From an uncultured Propionivibrio sp. (GTDB lineage: Bacteria > Pseudomonadota > Gammaproteobacteria > Burkholderiales > Rhodocyclaceae): a stretch of 13,186 bases of DNA. Both the position numbers and the translations under genes were made by a program. Positions 6,339 to 13,152 of this stretch are shown in pieces. How positions within the stretch are numbered: the first letter of the stretch is position 1; each line of letters begins with the position of its first letter. Under the pieces are notes generated by a model. That model saw only the letters and a list, made by a program, of their open reading frames with translations. It was not told the origin of the DNA and did not search any database. Location: NCBI GenBank assembly GCA_937923255.1, contig CALAIL010000076.1, positions 1-13,186 on the forward strand. Reading direction: 5' to 3'.

Positions 6339-7922
6339 TCAGCTCTTTTCCGTTTTCCGAATAATCTGTTTATACACTTCCGTACTCACCTTAGCTGTGC
6401 GTTGTTGGGTTCTGAAATCGACATAGATTATGCCGAAGCGGCTGCCGTAGCCGGAGAACCATTCGATGTTGTCGTGGCTGGACCAAACATGGTAGCCCGC
6501 AACGTTCGCGCCTTGTGCCATCTCTTCTTTCATGGCGGCGATGTGGCGGGCAAGATAGTGGCAGCGTTTTTCGTCGTTCACTTGCCCGTTTTTCATCTCG
6601 TCATCGCCGGGGAAGTCCGCGCCGTTTTCGGTAATGATGACGGTGGGGCTGCCCCATTCGTCGCGAATGCGCAGCAGCAGTTCTTTGAACAGGTCGGGGC
6701 GGACAGCGCCGTTAAAGGCAACTTCGCTGTCGCCATCGCTCAACTGCATTTCGGGGGCGTAGTCGGTTTTTGCGTTTTTCTGCGCGCGAATGTAGAGCGG
6801 GGCGTAGTAGTTGATGCCGAGAAATTCGAGTTTCGCTGCGCCAACTTTGGCGGCATCTTCGGGCTGCACGCCCGTATCCAGTTCGTATTTCTCTGCCAAC
6901 GCGAGAATATCGGCAGGGTAGCTGCCTTTGAACATGGCGTCCAGAAACCAGCGATTGACTACACCGTCGGCGTAGGCGGCGTTCTTCTTGTCAGCGTCTG
7001 TGGTCGCGTCTTTGGGGTTGAGCACGGGAAAGTAGGGAAATGCCAGCCCCAAGCGACCTTTATAACCTTTGTTTTTAAAGACTTCTTTGGCGGCGGCACT
7101 CGCTAGCAGGATGTGGTTGTAGGTTTTCAGCGCATCCGCCAGATTTGCAAAGGTAGGCAGGATGGCGGGCGCGGTGGATGCTGAGCCTGCTTCGCGCTGT
7201 TTTGCCAGTATGCCCTGCCCGAACTTGACGCTCGGCTCGTTAATCAGGACGAAATCTTCCGCGACGTCGTGAAAATGCTCGAACACCACTTCGGCGTAAT
7301 GCTTGAACCAGTTCACCGACTGGCGGTTTTTCCAGCCGCCCTGCATGAACAGCGATTTGGGCATATCCCAGTGGTACAGGGTAATCAGCGGGCGAATGCC
7401 TGCCGCTCTTAAGTCTTCGATAAAGCGGCGGTAGTGCGCGATGCCTGCCTGATTTACTTGCCCCGTGCCGTCGGGGATGATACGCGTCCAGCCTAGCGAA
7501 AAGCGGTAGCTGTTCAGCCCTATCTGCTTGAAAATTTCGATGTCTCGCAGGTATTGGGTGCGGTCATAGAAGTGGATGGCATCGCGCCCGCTGTCGCCGT
7601 TTGCGCCGAGTTTCAGTTCGTCGAGATAGTAATCCCACACGGTTTCGCCACGTCCGTCAGCCTGGGTGTAGCCTTCTACTTGGTAGGCGGCGGATGCCGC
7701 ACCCCAAAGGAAATTTTTCGGCACAGGCAGTTTGCGGGCTTCATCAATGGCGGATTGCAGTTTGTCACCAAATACAAGAAGCGACTTTTTGTCGGGTGTC
7801 GTTGCTTATTTTTGTGTGGTAGCGGTGCATCCGGCAACTGGCAGTACGGCTGTTGCACCCAATGCATCGGCGGCGGTAAGAATATGGCGACGGGACAGTT
7901 TGAAGGTTTTGGAGGCGTTCAT
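6339..7922 (-). pseudogene. GH1 beta-glucosidase with Tat lipoprotein signal, interrupted by a stop
   Basis: The true start appears to be the ATG at 7920-7922, with AGGAG seven bases upstream. It reads a twin-arginine signal (LSRRHIL, residues 9-15), a hydrophobic stretch and a lipobox VAGC (29-32), so the mature enzyme would be a lipid-anchored protein exported folded by Tat. TAA at 7806-7808 (codon 39) interrupts it, but the same frame then runs open for 489 codons with a linker and a complete GH1 domain beginning VPKNFLWGAASAAYQVEG. Acid/base Glu is in LINEP (residue 229 of the full frame) and the nucleophile Glu in ITENG (432); HWDMP and GINYY also fit. GH1 enzymes cleave beta-glucosides or 6-phospho-beta-glucosides. 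The catalytic domain has no other defects. It might still be made from an internal GTG at 7722-7724, without a visible ribosome site, as a cytoplasmic enzyme. The nonsense change could be recent or a sequence error. Confidence 0.88.
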
Positions 7923-8033
7923 AAAAAACTCCTGAGAGTGAAAAAGGCGACCTTACTTTTTTAGGCTTCTGAAAACAGGGGCGGCGATGGCTAGGCTGAT
8001 TTTACGTTTTCAGGCAGACTAAGCCTAGCTTAC

Positions 8034-8325
8034 CTATTTCAACTCCTGGCCGTCCAGCACCCGCTGGGCGTTGGTAGCCTGTTCGGGATTGACGCTTTTC
8101 ACCGCATTGATGATGTGTTGCAGGTCGGTTTTCTGGATGCCGATGTGGTTGCTGTTGCGCAGATGCGAGATAAATTGCGCTTCCACACCGTTGCTCAGCG
8201 AGGCGATGGTGGCGACAACGATGGATTTCGCGGTCGGTGTAGGAAAGAACGCTGCGCCTGAAGAGGTTAGCTTTCAGCGCGTAGTCGATACCTTCGTTGT
8301 TCATCATGATGCTGCCGGCTGCAGC
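8034..8325 (-). pseudogene. Carboxymuconolactone decarboxylase-family 3' fragment, frameshifted
   Basis: Two minus-strand frames join into one recognisable C-terminus. Up to about 8235 one frame reads NNEGIDYALKANLF and VLSYTDRE. One base on, the other reads SIVVATIASLSNGVEAQF, SHLRNSNHIGIQKTDL, then QRVLDGQELK and TAG at 8034-8036. The pattern (acidic DRE, VATIASL, then a His-containing helix and a G-x-x-x-x-x-L turn) matches AhpD/carboxymuconolactone decarboxylase domains; many relatives are longer secreted oxidoreductase-like proteins. The N-terminal half is absent, replaced from about 8325 by an IS481-type remnant. The upper boundary is approximate. The 3' end is 111 bases before the GH1 start on the same strand, so the two may once have been co-transcribed. 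Confidence 0.72.
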
Positions 8326-8495
8326 GCGAATGCACAGATGCCTATTGTTACCCGTCTTCAGCGCATCGCGCTGATGCGCTCGCGCCTTGGATGCATCATG
8401 ACGACTTCCATCAATCTCACTCGGCTATCGGTTACTTGCCTCTCGCTACGCGGCTCGGCTTTGCAGAGAACAACGTGTTGAAAAACTGCAGCTAG
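8326..8495 (+). mobile_element. IS481-type transposase C-terminal remnant
   Basis: The plus-strand frame ending TAG at 8493-8495 reads CYPSSAHRADALAPWMHHD, then FHQSHSAIGYLPLATRLG and ends NNVLKNCS. This matches the C-terminus of IS481/IS3-type integrase-fold transposases, which normally read YxSSAxRxxALxxWLxxYN and HRPHSALGxxPPxxRL before a short tail. Only about 55 codons survive; the catalytic DDE residues would lie upstream and are lost. Substitutions at otherwise conserved places (HQSH for HRPH, DD for YN) show it is old. It abuts the broken decarboxylase-family gene, so the insertion or a later deletion probably removed that gene's 5' half. No inverted repeat end is evident. Confidence 0.65.
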
Positions 8496-8519
8496 GGGTT
8501 ATGGGCGGGGTTCATCAAT

Positions 8520-8540
8520 GGCGACGAGGTTGGCGTCGCC
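8520..8540. other. Perfect hairpin after the ABC ATPase gene
   Basis: GGCGACG (8520-8526) and CGTCGCC (8534-8540) form a GC-rich 7-base stem with a 7-base loop, 16 bases past the ATPase stop. There is no U tract on either strand, so it may stabilise the transcript end rather than terminate. Confidence 0.4.
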
Positions 8541-8556
8541 CGGCAAGCATCGCTGT

Positions 8557-9405
8557 TTATGCTTTGCGCGTGACGTCCAATGCCAATGCCGCGCGCACTT
8601 CGGCTTTTTCCATTTCGTTCAGCTGTGCAAAGCCGGCAATGATGCGGGCGGCGTTGTCATTCGTCTGCGTCGCGCTGAAGAGCGAGCGCACATAGTCATC
8701 CGCCGGATGGTTCTGGATGTCCTGCGGTGTTGCGACTTGCACCAGCCGCCCCTGATGCATCACGCCGATGCGGCAGGCGAGTTTCAGCGCCTCCGCCATG
8801 TCGTGGGTGACGAAAACGATGGTGGTGCCAAGTTTTTTATGGATCAACGACACGGTTTCTTGCAGGGAGGCGCGGGCGAGCGGGTCGAGAGCGGAAAAGG
8901 GTTCGTCCATCAGCAGGATGTCGGGTTTGGCGGCAATGGCGCGCAGGATGCCGACGCGCTGTTGCTCGCCGCCGGAGAGTTCGTGCGGATAGCGGTTTTG
9001 GTATTGCGCGGGCGAGAGGCCAACGAGTTCGAGCAGTTCGCCGACACGGGCTTTGCGTTGCGCCTTGTCCCAGCCGAGAACGTCGGGCATCAGTTCGATG
9101 TTCTGCGCAACGGTCATGGTGGGGAAGAGGGCGATTTGTTGCAGCACGTAGCCGATGCGGTGGCGTAGCGGGCGGATGTCGTAGTCTTTGATGCGCCGGC
9201 CGTTGAAATACACATTGCCGTCGGTCGGCTCGGTAAGCGCATTAATCATGCGCAAGGTGGTGGATTTGCCGCTGCCGGAGCCGCCCACCAGCACGAAAAA
9301 TTCGCCCTGGTAGATTGTGAGGTTCAGTTCACTCACGGCGGCGTGGCTGTCGTAGCGTTTGCTGACGTTTTTGAATTCGATCAGCGGGATGCGTTCAGGC
9401 TGCAT
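8557..9405 (-). CDS. ABC transporter ATP-binding subunit, glycine betaine/choline (OpuCA-like) type
   Basis: This 282-residue ATPase carries Walker A GGSGSGKST (41-49), Q-loop QQIALFP (from about 89), signature LSGGE (143-147), Walker B ILLMDE (163-168) and H-loop His201, all intact. MINALTEPTDGNVYFNGR, RIGYVLQQ, and VLGWDKAQRKAR are typical of the OpuCA/OsmV/ProV group, which powers uptake of osmoprotectants such as glycine betaine. There is no C-terminal CBS pair as in ProV or OpuCA; the tail of about 40 residues is unmatched by eye. The ATG at 9403-9405 follows GAGGAA and overlaps the end of the upstream reductase gene by 11 bases, so translation is probably coupled. No permease or binding-protein gene lies in the window; downstream is only IS481 and decarboxylase debris, so the partner genes may have been lost there or sit elsewhere. 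Confidence 0.88.
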   Translation of the reverse strand: MQPERIPLIEFKNVSKRYDSHAAVSELNLTIYQGEFFVLVGGSGSGKSTTLRMINALTEPTDGNVYFNGRRIKDYDIRPLRHRIGYVLQQIALFPTMTVAQNIELMPDVLGWDKAQRKARVGELLELVGLSPAQYQNRYPHELSGGEQQRVGILRAIAAKPDILLMDEPFSALDPLARASLQETVSLIHKKLGTTIVFVTHDMAEALKLACRIGVMHQGRLVQVATPQDIQNHPADDYVRSLFSATQTNDNAARIIAGFAQLNEMEKAEVRAALALDVTRKA

Positions 9406-10255
9406 AAATATTCCTCACAACTTCGGCAAAACGGCGTGGTGCGCGGCCCAATAGTTGCTGCAGGTCGTCTGAAACTGTGGCGAGTTCGCCGCCTGCGATC
9501 GCGGTGTAGGTGGATACCCACGCTTCGATTTGCCAGGCGGGCGTGTCGGGGTAGTCGCGTTCGCGGCTGGCATAGGCTTCATCAAGGGTTTGGTTGTGGT
9601 AGCGGTGCGGTTTGCCGGTGATCTCGCTGAGAACGGCGGCGATGTCGGCGAAAGTCAGCGCTTCGCTGCCGGTGAGGGTGTAGCTGCGGTTGTGGTGGCG
9701 GTCGTCGCCGGAGGCGATGGCGGCAAGGATGTTGGCCGCCGCTTGTGCCACGTCCTGCTGCGAGACGCAGGCAACGTGGCCATCGCCCGCAGGCCCGGCG
9801 ATGATGCCGTCGACATTGGCAATCGTCGCCATCATTTCGCTGTAGAAGTTGTCGCGCAGGAAGGTGTAGCGCATGGCGGTTTGCTGGATGGCAGCTTCGG
9901 TCGCGGCGTGGGTGCGCGCCAGGGTGAAGGTGCTGCTGGCGCTGGCACCAGCGAATGACAGATACACCAGATGCTGCACGCCTGCCGCCGCTGCCGCGCG
10001 CACCAAGGTCAGGTGTTCCTGCTCGCGCGTTGGGCTTTCGGCGGCGGACACCATAAAGAGCACGTCCACCCCGCTCAACGCCTGCCGGGCCAGATCGAAA
10101 TCGCCATAGGCAAAGAGGCGTGCTTCGCAAGCGGGCAGTTCGGGCGCTTTGGCGGGGGTGCGCAGCGGCAGAATCAGCGGCAAACCGCGTGCGCTGAGGT
10201 GGCGGGCGACCATGCCGCCAATGTGGCCGCTGGCGCCGGTGATGGCGAGGTTCAT
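9395..10255 (-). CDS. NAD(P)-binding Rossmann reductase (NmrA/atypical SDR)
   Basis: This 286-residue protein begins at the ATG at 10253-10255, chosen because AAGGAGA lies eight bases upstream and the Rossmann motif starts right after: LAITGASGHIGG (3-14) binds the dinucleotide. ALSGVDVLFMVSA (about 60-75), VQHLVYLSFAGA, and LRDNFYSEM are typical of the NmrA/QOR2-like atypical short-chain dehydrogenases, which act as quinone or NAD(P)H-dependent reductases or as redox sensors. The usual YxxxK catalytic pair is not evident, as is normal for this group. The 3' end overlaps the ABC ATPase start, and it also carries an exact uptake sequence at 9462-9473. Its 5' end is present again as a broken copy at 11088-11225, upstream of the deacetylase. 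Confidence 0.88.
   Translation of the reverse strand: MNLAITGASGHIGGMVARHLSARGLPLILPLRTPAKAPELPACEARLFAYGDFDLARQALSGVDVLFMVSAAESPTREQEHLTLVRAAAAAGVQHLVYLSFAGASASSTFTLARTHAATEAAIQQTAMRYTFLRDNFYSEMMATIANVDGIIAGPAGDGHVACVSQQDVAQAAANILAAIASGDDRHHNRSYTLTGSEALTFADIAAVLSEITGKPHRYHNQTLDEAYASRERDYPDTPAWQIEAWVSTYTAIAGGELATVSDDLQQLLGRAPRRFAEVVRNIYAA
9462..9473 (+). repeat. Exact DNA uptake sequence (AG-mucDUS dialect)
   Basis: AGGTCGTCTGAA is a perfect copy of the dialect described for the Neisseria mucosa group. It lies inside the 3' part of the reductase gene, so the block from 8557 on has been resident in a Neisseria-like host long enough to bear one, or came from one. Confidence 0.85.
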
Positions 10256-10337
10256 GTTGTGTCTCCTTGGGTTGGGTGGAGGAGAAAATGGTGCCACTTG
10301 CCACCCTATTGCTCAATGTTTTTTTGGAATAAGCCAC

Positions 10338-10372
10338 GCCGTCTGGAAGATAACCTTCAGACAGCATTTTTT
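10338..10372 (+). terminator. Uptake-sequence-like hairpin with T tract
   Basis: GCCGTCTG (10338-10345) pairs with CAGACAGC (10358-10365) with one mismatch, followed by TTTTTT at 10367-10372. The T tract is on the plus strand, yet both neighbours are on the minus strand; it may end antisense transcription or weakly end the deacetylase message. The right arm contains, on the minus strand, ATGCTGTCTGAA, one base from the AT-DUS. Confidence 0.45.
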
Positions 10373-11069
10373 ATTTCAGCAGTTCGCTAACGGTCGTTAG
10401 GGTGTAGCCTTGGGCGCGCAGACCGTCGATGATAAGCGGTAGTGCTTCGCGTTCGGCGCGGCAGGCATCAAGGCAAAACGGGTGCAGCAGGATGATGGCG
10501 CCGTTATGCGCTTGGGCGAGGGCAGCGGCGGTAATGGCTTCGGCGGTGGGCGGCTGGTGGCGGGTGGGTTCGCTGTCCCACATCACGGTGGTGATGTTGT
10601 GGCGGGCGAGATACCACGGCAGGCCGAGCAGTTTTTTGCCGTAGGGCGGGCGGAAATGGATGGGGCCGTGATAGCCGGCAGCGCGGATCAGGGCGTTGGT
10701 GTCTTCGATTTCGCGCGCGATGAACGCCGGCGAACGCAGCAAAAAGCGCCGGTGGCTGTAGGAGTGGTTGCCCAGTTCGTGTCCGGCAGCGGCGATGCGT
10801 TGTGCCGCCTGCGGGTGGCGCGCCATGTTTTCGCCGATCATGAAGAAGCTTGCCTTCACGTTTTTTTCGGCCAGCACCGCCAGCACGGCATCGCTGGTGC
10901 GCTCGCTTGGCGCGTCATCGAAGGTGAGGGCGATGCGTTTGTGGTCGTTCGTGCCGTGGCAGACAAGGTTGCCGATGAGCTGGTAGCAGCGGGCATTCAT
11001 CAACAGGTATAGGCCAACAGATGCGGCTATTGCCAGTGCGAGACCGATCAGCAGTTTTTTTGGTTTCAT
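10371..11069 (-). CDS. Membrane-anchored polysaccharide deacetylase (NodB/CE4 domain)
   Basis: This 232-residue protein starts with a basic stretch (MKPKK) and one hydrophobic segment at about 6-24, giving a signal anchor or signal peptide that places the enzyme in the periplasm. The CE4 motifs follow in order: TFDDAP (49-54; normally TFDDGP, the two Asp being catalytic base and metal ligand), HSYSH (102-106; both metal-binding His), FRPPYG (139-144), MWDSEP (163-168) and ILLHPF (193-198). These metal-dependent enzymes remove N-acetyl groups from peptidoglycan, chitooligosaccharides or exopolysaccharide; the substrate here is unknown. The start at 11067-11069 has only a weak ribosome site and lies 18 bases past the stop of the truncated reductase copy, so reinitiation after that short frame is possible. 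The following reductase gene begins 115 bases downstream. Confidence 0.9.
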   Translation of the reverse strand: MKPKKLLIGLALAIAASVGLYLLMNARCYQLIGNLVCHGTNDHKRIALTFDDAPSERTSDAVLAVLAEKNVKASFFMIGENMARHPQAAQRIAAAGHELGNHSYSHRRFLLRSPAFIAREIEDTNALIRAAGYHGPIHFRPPYGKKLLGLPWYLARHNITTVMWDSEPTRHQPPTAEAITAAALAQAHNGAIILLHPFCLDACRAEREALPLIIDGLRAQGYTLTTVSELLK

Positions 11070-11087
11070 TGGCTATTGCCCAAATGG

Positions 11088-11225
11088 TTATGGATGAAAG
11101 TCCACAAAATTGGACCATCCGGCGGGATTGCGCAGCGGCAGAATCAGCGGCAGACCGCGTGTGCTGAGGTGGCGGGCGACCATGTCGCCGCTGTGACCGC
11201 TGGCATTGGTGATGGCTAAGGTCAT
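11088..11225 (-). pseudogene. Truncated second copy of the reductase 5' end
   Basis: From the ATG at 11223-11225, with AAGGA upstream, the frame reads MTLAITNASGHSGDMVAR and onward through LPLILPLRNPA, then a new tail GWSNFVDFHP and TAA at 11088-11090. The first 35 residues match the intact reductase (9395-10255) at about 29 positions, and the DNA is nearly as similar. Similarity stops sharply after the CCCGCC at about 11123. Two glycines of the nucleotide-binding motif are changed (GASGHIGG to NASGHSGD), so it is not a working enzyme. The frame of 45 codons ends just before the deacetylase start. This looks like the leftover of a tandem duplicate or of an insertion that placed the deacetylase within one copy. 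Confidence 0.82.
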
Positions 11226-11262
11226 GGGGCTATTCCTTGGCTGAGGTTTATTTGAAAGGAAA

Positions 11263-11274
11263 AGGTCGCCTGAA
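11263..11274 (+). repeat. DNA uptake sequence-like 12-mer
   Basis: AGGTCGCCTGAA is one base from AGGTCGTCTGAA. It is in the 173-base spacer between the reductase fragment and the MmcQ-like gene. I see nothing else supportable in that spacer. Confidence 0.45.
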
Positions 11275-11398
11275 AATTGGTTTTTGACTCTGTAGAGGTT
11301 GGATTTTTGAGCGCGCGCAGATTGGGGCGAAACTCAACAAAACCGTTAAATGTCTAGAAATGTTGGGTTTATCAAGCCAATCTACTTGCTGCGCTGGC

Positions 11399-11758
11399 TT
11401 ATTTCGTCAAATCGAAACTCCAATCAAGCAGCTTTAAGAGTTCGTCTGTTGCTACGCCATTGTCCAACACGATGGTCAGCCAGTGTTCTTTGTTCATGTG
11501 GTAGGCAGGCAGGAAGTTGGGGTCTTGCCGCAACATGCCGACCATCTCGGGCGGGCATTTGATATTCAGAAAATCGGTGTCGCCCTCTTCGGTCAAGCCC
11601 AATTTGCTTTTGGCAATCCTGCCTGTTAAGGCAAACCATTTGTTGTGCGCGTTGCTGTGACGCAGGATGGCGAAGGTTGGGTATTTTTCCCACAAGTATT
11701 CGGGGGAAGCACCGTATTGTTCGGAGGCGTAGTCCAAAATCTGTTTCTGTTGCGACAT
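11399..11758 (-). CDS. MmcQ/YjbR-family protein
   Basis: This 119-residue protein has the compact CyaY-like fold pattern of MmcQ/YjbR proteins: an N-terminal helix (ILDYASEQYG), PEYLWEKYPTFAILRH, then strands KWFALTGRI, TDFLNIKCPPEMVGML and the closing PAYHMNKEHWLTIVLD-type segment with DELLKLLDWSFDL. The NKEHW motif and length fit the family well. Members have been described as small DNA-binding-like proteins of unclear role. The ATG at 11756-11758 follows AAAGGAG. It starts 20 bases after the DinB-like gene stop, so the two are one operon, in the order DinB-like then MmcQ-like. Confidence 0.9.
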   Translation of the reverse strand: MSQQKQILDYASEQYGASPEYLWEKYPTFAILRHSNAHNKWFALTGRIAKSKLGLTEEGDTDFLNIKCPPEMVGMLRQDPNFLPAYHMNKEHWLTIVLDNGVATDELLKLLDWSFDLTK

Positions 11759-11778
11759 GGCTACTCCTTTGATTCCAA

Positions 11779-12306
11779 TTAATCGGTCAAGCCCAGCAGG
11801 CGTCTGGCGTAAAACACCTGCCCCGAGTGCATGACCGCGTCGTCGATGATAGAAACCAAACGCACCCCGCGTGTAACGGGCGGTGTCCAGTTTTCGTCCA
11901 CGATATCGTCAAGGTCGGTTTCGCGCAGCTTGGCGATATAGGCCGCCGCTGCATCGGTTGCGGCTTTCAGGTAGCCCAGCACGATTTCGGTGCTGTCGGT
12001 TTGAATGCGCTGTGCCTGTTTCAGTGTGTGCCGCCAGTCCTGCTCGTCGTCGGTAACGGTAAAGGGGAAGCGGTTTTTCCATGCTTGGCTGTGCCACAGC
12101 GGGGTTGCGCTGTTTAATGCGGCAATCTGAAAATCCAGCTCGCGGGCGGTGTGCCACGCCAGCCAGGTCATCGATTTGATTTGCGGCGCACTGCTGACTA
12201 CAGGAAAAGCGTTCGCCTGCTCCACGCTTACGCCGTCAAAGGCACGCACAAATCGTTCATAAGCGCGGTTTGCTGTATCAATCAATAAATCGGCATAAGT
12301 CGTCAT
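11779..12306 (-). CDS. DinB-family (DUF664-like) protein
   Basis: This 175-residue protein has the DinB four-helix-bundle pattern: an N-terminal helix with DTANRAYERFVRAFDGV, SMTWLAWHTARELDFQIAAL with His52, a long middle helix, and the C-terminal helix IDDAVMHSGQVFYARRLLGL with His160. DinB-like enzymes bind a metal through three histidines and include thiol-dependent transferases; here His52 and His160 are clear but the third ligand is not obvious, so activity is uncertain. The ATG at 12304-12306 has GAGGAG upstream. It is the first gene of the two-gene unit with the MmcQ-like protein. The IS5-family element lies on its 5' side, with its left end about 50 bases from this start codon, so it could disturb or supply the promoter. 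Confidence 0.88.
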   Translation of the reverse strand: MTTYADLLIDTANRAYERFVRAFDGVSVEQANAFPVVSSAPQIKSMTWLAWHTARELDFQIAALNSATPLWHSQAWKNRFPFTVTDDEQDWRHTLKQAQRIQTDSTEIVLGYLKAATDAAAAYIAKLRETDLDDIVDENWTPPVTRGVRLVSIIDDAVMHSGQVFYARRLLGLTD

Positions 12307-12421
12307 GCTTGTCTCCTCAAACGAAGTCAGTTACATGAAAGTGCTTTTTCAGCTAGATAGTGTCGTCAAACTATAAACAATGTGGTAACACCTCTTCATG
12401 TTATTCATAACGGGAGGGGCT

Positions 12422-13152
12422 ATGTACGCACATCGACGACATGATATTTCTGACAGGGTTTGGGAAAACATACAGGTACATCTCCCCGGTAAAAAAGGGG
12501 GTGTTGGTCGCCCGGCCGGAGACAACAGGCTGTTTATTAACGCGGTGTTCTGGATATTGCGGACGGGAGCGCCATGGCGCGATCTGCCTCCTGACCTTGG
12601 GGACTGGAAAAATACCCATCGCCGGTTTTGCCGTTGGCGTGACCGGGGTGTTTGGGAAAAACTCCTTGAAGTGCTCATGGTTGAGCCTGACCATGAGTGG
12701 CTGATGATTGATGCGAGCCATTGCAAAGTGCATCCCCATGCTGCCGGAGCGGTTGGCGGCAACCAGGCGATGAATCGCACAAAAGGGGGCTCAACACCAA
12801 AATACATCTGGCCGTGGATGCGCATGGTATGCCGCTCAGAGTTGCTGTTACAGAAGGTACCAGAGCTGATTGCAAGCAAGCGTGCGCATTGATTGACGGC
12901 TTGAGCGCGGAGGCGCTTTTGGCTGATCGGGGATATGACAGCAATGAGCTTATAGACAAGGTTGTTGAGTCCGGCTGCCAGCTCGTCATCCCGCCCAAAA
13001 AGAATCGCAGGGAGCAACGCGATTATGACAAAGCTCTATACCGTGTACGCCACTTGGTCGAGAACGCCTTTCTTCACCTCAAGAGATGGCGTGGCATCGC
13101 CACACGTTATGCAAAACGAAGTCTCTCCTTCCGTAGCCTTCCCCTGAGTTGA
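12422..13152 (+). CDS. IS5-family transposase, made by -1 frameshift
   Basis: The ATG at 12422 follows GGGAGGGG. The first frame (to 12892) gives RRHDISDRVWENIQVHLP, GRPAGDNRLFINAVFWILRTG, APWRDLP and the first catalytic Asp in WLMIDASHCKVHPHAAGA. At AAAAGGGGG (12781-12789) a -1 slip leads to the second frame: LNTKIHLAVDAHGMPLRV, second Asp in LLADRGYDSNELID, and the Glu in HLVENAFLHLKRWRGIATRY. A slip within the G run gives TKGGLN, the usual family wording. The fused product is about 243 residues. After RYAKRSLSF the sequence departs from the expected hydrophobic C-terminus and ends SLPLS at TGA 13150-13152, so about 20 residues are missing. The catalytic triad is complete, but mobility is doubtful without the right end. 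Confidence 0.85.
12781..12789 (+). other. Slippery heptamer-like run for programmed -1 frameshift
   Basis: AAAAGGGGG lies in the overlap of the two transposase frames. In the first frame the codons are AAA GGG GGC; stepping back one base gives the second frame. IS427-type IS5 elements commonly use such a run. Confidence 0.65.

Larger units (their letters stand above)
12356..13152 (+). mobile_element. IS5-family (IS427-like) insertion sequence, right end damaged
   Basis: The left end is placed at about 12356, where GATAGTGTCGTCAAAC begins just after a CTAG, the tetranucleotide or TA target preferred by this subgroup. The transposase follows on the plus strand in two overlapping frames. On the right, the coding similarity stops near 13128 and no matching inverted repeat is seen in the last 58 bases, so the right end is either deleted, replaced by other DNA, or beyond the window. 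The exact left boundary is inferred. Confidence 0.6.

Noticed and set aside
7923..8033. CTGAAAAC/GTTTTCAG arms in the spacer before GH1
   Set aside because: The arms are 8 bases with a loop of about 27 and no clear function; they may be decayed uptake-sequence pairs.
8071..8481. Plus-strand open frame of 136 codons
   Set aside because: Its frame is not the IS481-like one; it runs across two unrelated pieces of debris and has no family features.
9582..10367. Minus-strand open frame of 261 codons
   Set aside because: It overlaps the intact reductase in another frame and is Arg/His/Gln-rich; a GC-rich shadow.
11340..11410. Short inverted repeat AAGCCA/TGGCTT after the MmcQ-like gene as a terminator
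   Set aside because: Six-base stem, no U tract; too weak to report as a feature.
12349..13017. Minus-strand open frame of 222 codons across the IS element
   Set aside because: It is antisense to the clear IS5 transposase and has low-complexity, unfamilial sequence; it is a shadow frame.
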